Below, piece after piece: positions 4,714-9,941 of a stretch of DNA of 9,941 nucleotides (position 1 is its first letter; the number at the start of each line of letters is the position of its first letter). Position numbers and translations under genes: made by a program. The DNA is taken from positions 1 to 9,941 of the forward strand of contig CATPBS010000009.1 of assembly GCA_955652715.1 (NCBI GenBank). The letters are read 5' to 3'. The notes beneath the pieces were generated by a model, which was given only the letters and a program-made list of their open reading frames with translations, was not told the origin of the DNA and made no database searches. The stretch is from an uncultured Candidatus Udaeobacter sp. (GTDB taxonomy: Bacteria; Verrucomicrobiota; Verrucomicrobiia; Chthoniobacterales; UBA10450).

Positions 4714-6123
4714 TCAGGACGCTGTTACTGGTTCCGAGGTTCTAGCGCTCGGCTTAATGTTTTGGTTCACTCGAAAGAAATTGTCGGGATCGTATTTGGT
4801 TTTGATCGCAACCAATCGCTCGTAATTGTCTCCGTAAGTTTTTTTCACACGTTCTTCTCCTTCGTCGCCCATCAAGAAGTTTACGTATGCTCCGCCAGCC
4901 GAGTAGGGATGCAACGCATCGTAGTAACTTTTCGTCCACGAAATTGTCTTTTCATTATTCGCCGGATCAGGATCGACGCCGACCATCACCTGCGCCCATT
5001 TGGCATCGCGATAGTTCCAGGCAGTATCGTTTTTTCCGACGCGTGACGCAGCTCCGTCGATCGGATACAGGTGCATCGTGGAATGCATCGTTGGAAGCGT
5101 TTCACCGAAACGGATGTGCTGCGCAATCGCTTCATCACTCAACTCATTCACGAAATCGGCGCGCCAGTACCACTGCAAACCGGGCGGATACAGCGCATCG
5201 AACATGGTTTGCAGAGCGGGCTGCGGCAGCGGGCCGACGAAATCCAGGGCAGGCTTTTTGAAAGTGCGGATAGGCTTGAACGTTTCTTCAGCTTTCTCCT
5301 GAGGTCCAGCGTATGCCCAGACCACCCCGCACATTTTCTTCATGTGAAGATGCTCGGGAAAAGGCGCCACGGGCGGGACAGTGAGAAAGGCAAAAAAGCC
5401 ATTTAAATCATTGGGCGCGGCTGGGATTAGATCCCGATACCATTTCATCACGTCGACTGTTTCGCTCAGTTCGTACAGCATTGGACCGCCGTAGATCATA
5501 TCGATCGGGTGCAGCCTGAACGTGAACGAAGTCACCACGCCGAAGTTCCCGCCGCCACCGCGAAGTGCCCAGAACAAATCGGAATTCTCATCAGCGTTCG
5601 CCCTTACAAATTTTCCATCTGCCAATACCACATCGGCGGAGAGCAAATTGTCGATGGTCAATCCGCATTTGCGTGTGAGATGTCCGATCCCGCCACCCAG
5701 AGTTAATCCGCCGACGCCGGTCGTAGAAATAATTCCACTCGGAGCAGCGAGTCCGAACACATGCGTGGCGTGATCGACATCGCCCCACGTGCATCCCCCG
5801 CCGACCGTGACCGTGCGGGCCGCCGGATCGACGCGCGTGTATTTTATTGGCGACAGATCGATGACGAGTCCATCATCACAAATTCCCAGGCCGCCAGCGT
5901 TGTGGCCACCACTGCGAATCGCAACAAGCAGGTCGTTTTCACGTGCGAACTTCACCGAGCTAATGACGTCTGCTACATCTGCGCAGCGCACGATCATCCG
6001 TGGCTTTTTGTGGATCATTCCGTTGTACACCTTGCGTGCTTCGTCATAGTCCTTATCACCGGGCTCGATCAGTCGCCCCCGCAGGTTTCGTTTGAAATCA
6101 GCCATGGAATTTTCGTTGAGCAT
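4714..6123 (-). CDS. FAD-linked oxidoreductase, berberine bridge enzyme-like
   Basis: A 469-residue flavoprotein of the VAO/PCMH fold. The FAD domain covers about residues 40-220, with RSGGHNAGG (70-78), VGGGCTWGDVD (107-117) and GVGGLTLGGGIGHL (136-149). H74 and C153 (RKCGLTIDN) are at the positions that carry the bicovalent 8-alpha-histidyl/6-S-cysteinyl FAD in BBE-type oxidases, so a doubly linked flavin is expected. The C-terminal BBE motif is YDPDNFFRVNQNI. Such enzymes oxidise sugars, alcohols or secondary metabolites; the substrate cannot be told here. There is no signal peptide, so it is probably cytoplasmic. The start could also be the ATG at 6105 (MADFKRN). Neither has a ribosome-binding site. 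It diverges from the nucleotidase gene. Confidence 0.92.
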   Translation of the reverse strand: MLNENSMADFKRNLRGRLIEPGDKDYDEARKVYNGMIHKKPRMIVRCADVADVISSVKFARENDLLVAIRSGGHNAGGLGICDDGLVIDLSPIKYTRVDPAARTVTVGGGCTWGDVDHATHVFGLAAPSGIISTTGVGGLTLGGGIGHLTRKCGLTIDNLLSADVVLADGKFVRANADENSDLFWALRGGGGNFGVVTSFTFRLHPIDMIYGGPMLYELSETVDVMKWYRDLIPAAPNDLNGFFAFLTVPPVAPFPEHLHMKKMCGVVWAYAGPQEKAEETFKPIRTFKKPALDFVGPLPQPALQTMFDALYPPGLQWYWRADFVNELSDEAIAQHIRFGETLPTMHSTMHLYPIDGAASRVGKNDTAWNYRDAKWAQVMVGVDPDPANNEKTISWTKSYYDALHPYSAGGAYVNFLMGDEGEERVKKTYGDNYERLVAIKTKYDPDNFFRVNQNIKPSARTSEPVTAS

Positions 6124-6179
6124 GACGAAGTGTCACTGAAACGATCTCAGGGTCAACATATCGAGTTGCCCCATTTTCA

Positions 6180-6208
6180 TTGAGATGATCTGGCTCGTTC
6201 GGTAGAAT
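6180..6208 (+). promoter_or_regulatory. Probable sigma-70-type promoter of the nucleotidase gene
   Basis: TTGAGA (6180-6185) and TAGAAT (6203-6208) each differ from the consensus -35 and -10 boxes at one position and are separated by exactly 17 bp. Transcription would start around 6215, about 18 bases before the ATG at 6233. The site lies in the 109-bp gap between divergent genes. I found no equally good promoter for the leftward FAD oxidase gene: TTGACC at 6151-6156 (minus) has no -10 partner. Confidence 0.5.
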
Positions 6209-6232
6209 CATGATCGGCGCAGGCCTGAGACG

Positions 6233-7861
6233 ATGGTTCACGCGGACAGATTCTGGACTCGACGGGATTTTGTTAAAGTTGCCGGGCGCGCCGGATTGCT
6301 CAGCGCATTTCCAACGCTCGCTAGTGCGGCTGCTGCACTTGAATCCGACACGGTTTGCATCTCGATCCTGCACACCACCGATCTCCACGGTCATATCCTG
6401 CCCACCGCTGATTACAACGGGAATCCTGATTACGGCGGATTAGCGCGTTGCGCGGCGCAAATTCGCCGGTGGCGCCGGCAGAATTCGAACTCCATTTTGA
6501 TCGATGTCGGCGACGTATATCAGGGAACGGATGTCAGTTTGCGCAACAAGGGCGAGCTGATGATCGATCTATTTAACCATCTCAAATACGACGCGTGGAT
6601 CGTCGGGAATCATGAGTTCGATTGGGGCATCGAGACTTTTATCAACGCGCTGCAGAGATCGGAAATGCCTGTGTTGGCTGCGAACACAATCCTGAACGGG
6701 AAGCCGGCCGGCGCATCTTGCGATTCGCAACATCCATTCGCGAAGATCCAGCCGCTCATCGTGAAGGAAATCGCGGGGATCAAGCTCGCGATCATCGGAG
6801 TGACAACGCCGGGGATGCCGTTTTGGCTCGGTCCGGAATTCACACGCGGGATCGATTTCCAAAATCCCGTCGAGCCGGCCCGCCGCGCAATCGCGAGGGC
6901 AAAGAGCGAAGGCGCACATGCGATCGTGCTCAGTGGCCATATGGGATTGAAAATGCGCAGCGGCGGCGATGATTTTGCCAACACTGTAATGGCTCTGACT
7001 TCGGAATTTCCGGACGTGGCGGCGTTTATCGCCGGTCATACGCATCAGGCGATTCCAAGTCGTCTCACGAACGGTGTGCTTTTTACGCAGGCAGATCATT
7101 TCGGCATTCACGTGGGACGCGTCGATCTTTTATTTGATCGCAGTTCCAAGAAGCTGCTCCATCGGGAAGCAATCTGTGAGCTGATAGATAATCGGATCCA
7201 TTTCGATCACGTGATTGTTTCGCGAGCGAAATCGCAGCTTGCCGAATCGGACGCGCTGCTTTCATCGCCAGTCGGCGAACTGGCCGAGAGGCTGCGGGGT
7301 CGAAGCCGCCCCGGCGTGCCAAGTGATGTGGAGAGACTCATTGGCGACGCGATCCGGGAAGCGCTACTGGAACGAAATGTGCGAGTTGATGGCGTGATGC
7401 ACGGCGCGTTCGATGACAACGCCAGTTTGCCCGCCGGTCCCAAAACCCTGAACGACATTTGGAGCCTCATTCCTTACGAAAACTACGTTGTGACAGCGCA
7501 GCTTTCGCCGGATGAAATAAAAGTTGTCATGGAAGAAGTGTTCGCCAGCCATGAGAAGCGCAACCTCCTTGGCTTCGAATTGAAAACACAAGGCCGCCCT
7601 GACCACTGTCGAATTGTATCGATGACTTTGGCTGACGGCCGACCACTTGATCGCAGCAAAAAATACGTGATCGCGGTCAACAGCTTTGATTCGCGCAGCG
7701 GCGGCCATCATTTTATGAAACTGCGCGCATTACTTGAAAGGCCAGAGGCCAAAACTGCTCTGCATCCGTTGCAAACGCGCGACGCGCTTATCGATTACTT
7801 TCAGCGTCACAAAATCGTGCACCGGATCGCCGCCAAAATGCCGGTCACGATTACAGTGTAA
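6233..7861 (+). CDS. Tat-exported 5'-nucleotidase-type metallophosphoesterase
   Basis: A 542-residue bifunctional nucleotidase/UDP-sugar hydrolase-like (UshA family) enzyme that should cleave phosphate from nucleotides outside the cytoplasm. The N-terminus has a twin-arginine signal, TRRDFVK (9-15), followed by a short hydrophobic segment and ASA before about residue 34, so it is exported folded. The metallophosphatase domain shows all expected motifs: TTDLHGH (D50, H52), GDVYQGT (D94), GNHEFD (N126, H127), SGHMG (H236) and GHTHQ (H269, H271). Together these form a two-metal site. The C-terminal 5'-nucleotidase domain begins near residue 345 and includes NDIWSLIPYENYVVTAQLS and VNSFDSRSGGHHF, the substrate-binding part. 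The start codon directly precedes the Tat motif; no ribosome-binding site is clear. Confidence 0.93.
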   Translation: MVHADRFWTRRDFVKVAGRAGLLSAFPTLASAAAALESDTVCISILHTTDLHGHILPTADYNGNPDYGGLARCAAQIRRWRRQNSNSILIDVGDVYQGTDVSLRNKGELMIDLFNHLKYDAWIVGNHEFDWGIETFINALQRSEMPVLAANTILNGKPAGASCDSQHPFAKIQPLIVKEIAGIKLAIIGVTTPGMPFWLGPEFTRGIDFQNPVEPARRAIARAKSEGAHAIVLSGHMGLKMRSGGDDFANTVMALTSEFPDVAAFIAGHTHQAIPSRLTNGVLFTQADHFGIHVGRVDLLFDRSSKKLLHREAICELIDNRIHFDHVIVSRAKSQLAESDALLSSPVGELAERLRGRSRPGVPSDVERLIGDAIREALLERNVRVDGVMHGAFDDNASLPAGPKTLNDIWSLIPYENYVVTAQLSPDEIKVVMEEVFASHEKRNLLGFELKTQGRPDHCRIVSMTLADGRPLDRSKKYVIAVNSFDSRSGGHHFMKLRALLERPEAKTALHPLQTRDALIDYFQRHKIVHRIAAKMPVTITV

Positions 7862-7915
7862 AGTTTCTTCAGTTCGCTCTTGCAAAGAGAATGGCTTTCG
7901 CTTGCCTATTTCGCC

Positions 7916-8659
7916 ATGCGGCTTGGTACGTTTTACGTAATCGGTTTGCTGCTCGGTGCCAACGTCGGGTTATCACAAACGCAAAACACTCCGTCACCTA
8001 CGCCAGCGCTACCGGAGTTCCGGCCTGCTCTAATCGGGACGCGGCCCGATTCGCTGATAAACAGAATTGACACTGCCGACTTGATCAAAAAGGGCCAAAA
8101 GGACGCTGCCGTAATGTTTTCCTGTCTGGTGGCGCCAACTGGCGACATCGTTCGCAGCGGCGCTTATCGCGGCACGAAAGGGTCGGAGCTCCTCGAGCGG
8201 GAACTATTAAAACGCCTCGCGAATGAGAAGTTCATCCCTGCGATTCACGTTCACCAGCCGGTGATCGCCATTTTCTACGGCACAGTGACGTTCGCGGTTG
8301 TGAATGGAAAACCGCGGCTGCGCATTTTCGCCAATCAGCAGCTGGATGAATTGAAAAATGAAAGCGACTTCATCGATCCACAACCGTATGCTGGCCAGGA
8401 CTCAAAATTTACCGGGATACATTATCCTGAGACGGGGAGTGCGGTGCAGCTGACCGGTGTTGTGGACCTCGCGCTCAATGTGGACGCAAGCGGAAATCTG
8501 AAGAGCATGCGCGTCGTATCCGAGGAACCACCGCTCCTCGGTTTTGCCGATGCGGCAACATCCGATTTCACTGGCGCTAAATTCATCCCGGCGTTCCGCA
8601 ACGGGCAACCGGTCGAAAGCAACGTTAAGATTCCCGTTTACTACAAGCCGTCGAGGTAA
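7916..8659 (+). CDS. Secreted protein with one clear and one probable TonB-C-like domain
   Basis: 247 residues from the ATG. A TTG 36 bp upstream would add 12 residues, but the ATG gives a clean signal peptide or anchor (RLGTFYVIGLLLGANVGLSQ). A short Pro/Thr-rich stretch (TPSPTPALPEFRPALIG) follows. The C-terminal part (about 165-245) reads GVVDLALNVDASGNLKSMRV, then FIPAFRNGQPVESNVKIPVYY, which matches the TonB C-terminal domain: strand, VDxxGxLxxxRV, helix, FxPAxxxGxPV, strand. The earlier part (about 62-128), with CLVAPTGDIVRSGAYR and FIPAIHVHQPVIAIFYGTVTF, has the same order and is probably a diverged duplicate. The long periplasm-spanning Pro-rich linker of true TonB is absent and no ExbB/ExbD is nearby, so energy transduction is doubtful. 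It lies 54 bp after the nucleotidase gene. Confidence 0.7.
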   Translation: MRLGTFYVIGLLLGANVGLSQTQNTPSPTPALPEFRPALIGTRPDSLINRIDTADLIKKGQKDAAVMFSCLVAPTGDIVRSGAYRGTKGSELLERELLKRLANEKFIPAIHVHQPVIAIFYGTVTFAVVNGKPRLRIFANQQLDELKNESDFIDPQPYAGQDSKFTGIHYPETGSAVQLTGVVDLALNVDASGNLKSMRVVSEEPPLLGFADAATSDFTGAKFIPAFRNGQPVESNVKIPVYYKPSR

Positions 8660-8693
8660 TCTGTTTTCAAAACGAGCAGATCACCGAGGGCAA

Positions 8694-9269
8694 ATGGCAA
8701 ACAAGATTGTCCGCGCCTCTTTTTTCACACGCGACCCGATCACGTGCGCGCGTGAGTTGATTGGCGCGGAACTAATCTGGGGCGACTGCTCGGGAATCCT
8801 TGTCGAGGTAGAAGCGTACGCGGCAATCGACGACGAGGCCGCGCACACTTTCACACGACCAAGCGCGCGTAGTTTTATCAAGCGAAACAACGCCGGTGCA
8901 GTCTATGTCTATTTTAATTATGGCATGCACTGGATGCTGAATGTGCTGGTGAAAGGCGATGCGAACGGGTTTGTTTTGATTCGCGCGCTGGAACCAAAAA
9001 GAGGTATTGAGCGGATGAAAAAACGTCGAGGACTTAACGACGTGAAGCGCCTCTGCTCGGGTCCTGGCAAGCTAACGCAGGCGCTGGGTATTACTGGTCA
9101 CCACCACGAGATGGATTTGTGCGCCGACCCGCGACACTGTTTTGCTCGTAACGCAAACATGGCTGTTGATGTTGTGGCCGATGCGCGAATCGGCATCACG
9201 CGCTCCGCTCATTATCCCTGGCGGTTCACGCTGGGCGGAAGCCCATTCGTAAGCCGAGTTCCAAGGTAG
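8694..9269 (+). CDS. 3-methyladenine DNA glycosylase (AAG/MPG family)
   Basis: A 191-residue monofunctional base-excision repair enzyme that removes alkylated purines such as 3-methyladenine from DNA. It matches the AAG/MPG fold. Catalytic E40 is in LVEVEAYA, with Y42 and H51 (DEAAHTF) at the same spacing as Glu125, Tyr127 and His136 of the human enzyme. R97 (LIRALEP) corresponds to Arg182. The core segment VYVYFNYGMHWMLNV and the later GPGKLTQALGI are family signatures. The stretch around residues 56-66 (PSARSFIKRNN) differs from the usual TPRNxxMF. The start at 8694 was chosen because the fold begins there and GAGGG precedes it; the reading frame extends upstream into the previous gene, but that part is not coding. 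It lies 34 bp after the TonB-like gene. Confidence 0.92.
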   Translation: MANKIVRASFFTRDPITCARELIGAELIWGDCSGILVEVEAYAAIDDEAAHTFTRPSARSFIKRNNAGAVYVYFNYGMHWMLNVLVKGDANGFVLIRALEPKRGIERMKKRRGLNDVKRLCSGPGKLTQALGITGHHHEMDLCADPRHCFARNANMAVDVVADARIGITRSAHYPWRFTLGGSPFVSRVPR

Positions 9270-9270
9270 T

Positions 9271-9332
9271 GGCGATTGACCTCAATCGCCCGGTCCGTGG
9301 CGCTCTGCACGGGCGGTTCGGGTGAACCGCCC
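9271..9332. repeat. Strong hairpins between the glycosylase gene and mnmA
   Basis: Two perfect 9-bp stems: GGCGATTGA/TCAATCGCC with a CC loop (9271-9290), and GGGCGGTTC/GAACCGCCC with a GGGT loop (9311-9332). Between them, CCGTG and CACGG can form a weak third stem. The first hairpin starts 1 bp after the glycosylase stop codon and could end its transcript, although no T-run follows. Style (short GC-rich stems, 2-4 nt loops, in tandem) resembles the cluster at 1326-1419, though the stem sequences differ. They probably belong to the genome's dispersed palindrome repertoire. Confidence 0.65.
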
Positions 9333-9378
9333 CTCCTCAATTGACTCAATTCGCCGTTCATCGAAATTCTCGGCTCGC

Positions 9379-9941
9379 ATGAACCCAAACAAACAGCGTG
9401 TTCTTCTTGGGATGAGCGGTGGAGTGGATTCCAGCGTGGCCGGATATTTGCTGCGCGAACAGGGCTACGAAGTCATCGGCGTCACCATGAAAGTGTGGCC
9501 GCAGGATTGCATCTCGCGCGCGGAGGACAAATGTTGCGGACCACAGGCAATAGCTGACGCGCGCGGCGTGGCGCATTCCCTCGGCATTCCGCATTACGTC
9601 GTTGACGAAGCCGACCAGTTCGAGCGGCTCGTGATTGATTATTTCTCCAGCGAGTATCAGGCCGGCCGGACGCCGAATCCCTGCGTGATGTGCAATGAGA
9701 AAATCAAGTTCGGCAATCTCTGGAGTAAAGCGGCAGCATTAGGCTGCGATTATATTGCGACTGGCCACTATGCCATCATCGAGCACCAAACTGATCGCGC
9801 GATCCTTCGCAAAGGAATCGATTCGCGCAAAGATCAATCCTATTTTTTGTTTAGTTTGCGGCAGCCGCAGCTGCAGCGCGCGCTGATGCCGCTGTGCAAA
9901 ATGACAAAACAGGAAATTCGTGAAATTGCGCACTCGTTAGG
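9379..9941 (+). CDS. mnmA: tRNA-specific 2-thiouridylase MnmA (C-terminus beyond the window)
   Basis: 187 residues are visible. MnmA adenylates U34 in the anticodon of Lys, Glu and Gln tRNAs and replaces the 2-oxygen with sulfur. The PP-loop ATP site is SGGVDSS (13-19). TPNPCVMCNEKIKFG (98-112) holds the first catalytic cysteine C105 with an extra cysteine C102, so a CxxC form rather than the DxxC form of E. coli. ATGHYA (127-132) and KDQSYFLFSL (151-160) are family signatures. C44, C52 and C53 form an additional cluster. In the T. thermophilus type, the CxxC cysteines help hold an iron-sulfur cluster (known for the family; inferred here). The second catalytic cysteine would lie beyond the window. 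There is no ribosome-binding site; the gap before it holds hairpins. Confidence 0.95.
   Translation, partial: MNPNKQRVLLGMSGGVDSSVAGYLLREQGYEVIGVTMKVWPQDCISRAEDKCCGPQAIADARGVAHSLGIPHYVVDEADQFERLVIDYFSSEYQAGRTPNPCVMCNEKIKFGNLWSKAAALGCDYIATGHYAIIEHQTDRAILRKGIDSRKDQSYFLFSLRQPQLQRALMPLCKMTKQEIREIAHSL

Noticed and set aside
4711..4722. Small hairpin GCGTC-AG-GACGC as terminator of the FAD oxidase gene
   Set aside because: Only 5 bp, overlaps the stop codon and has no T-run; too weak to call.
6569..7111. Long open frame (180 codons) on the minus strand
   Set aside because: It lies wholly inside the nucleotidase gene, whose protein carries every family motif; the antisense product has no domain-like pattern.
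8544..8693. Upstream extension of the DNA glycosylase reading frame
   Set aside because: It overlaps the 3' end of the TonB-like gene in another frame, and the glycosylase fold begins at the ATG at 8694, which has a ribosome-binding site.
1..9941. CRISPR array, tRNA or rRNA gene, prophage or toxin-antitoxin pair
   Set aside because: I saw no regularly spaced direct repeats, no cloverleaf-like sequence, no rRNA motifs and no phage or toxin-antitoxin proteins on either strand.

Overview
The window reads as a chromosomal segment of a free-living bacterium with roughly 55% GC. Several traits fit a soil Verrucomicrobiota-like genome: few genes have a clear Shine-Dalgarno sequence, many short genes encode secreted proteins, and intergenic gaps hold clusters of compact GC-rich hairpins. 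No rRNA or other phylogenetic marker confirms this, so the assignment is a low-confidence inference.

Left part (1-3116, all genes on the minus strand): a short-chain dehydrogenase cut by the window edge, two small secreted proteins of unknown function, a secreted SnoaL/NTF2-like protein and a DUF3052 protein. The gaps here are the most unusual part of the window. Between the DUF3052 and SnoaL-like genes lies a 126-bp imperfect palindrome bounded by CCCTAAC and GTTAGGT. It has the layout of an integron attC recombination site in the same orientation as the genes, and the DUF3052 stop codon sits inside its first core site. A GTTAGGC core-like site lies just upstream of the DUF3052 start, and a degraded attC-like stretch follows the SnoaL-like gene. 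No integrase is visible. The simplest reading is a small cassette array without an integrase (CALIN-like), or its remnant. A cluster of four hairpins lies at 1326-1419.

Middle part (3117-6123, minus strand): an OsmC-like peroxidase gene lies 11 bp upstream of a gene fusing a DUF4242 domain to a class III adenylate cyclase catalytic domain, probably as one operon. A 155-bp element built of two inverted halves, each with two hairpins (BIME-like REP element), separates OsmC from an FAD-linked berberine-bridge-type oxidase.

Right part (6124-9941, plus strand): a divergent promoter region is followed by a Tat-exported 5'-nucleotidase-type metallophosphoesterase, a secreted protein with one clear and one probable TonB-C-like domain, a 3-methyladenine DNA glycosylase, a hairpin-rich gap, and the start of mnmA (tRNA 2-thiouridylase), which runs off the window. 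DNA repair and tRNA modification are housekeeping functions, so this side looks like stable chromosome, whereas the left side looks like accessory material.
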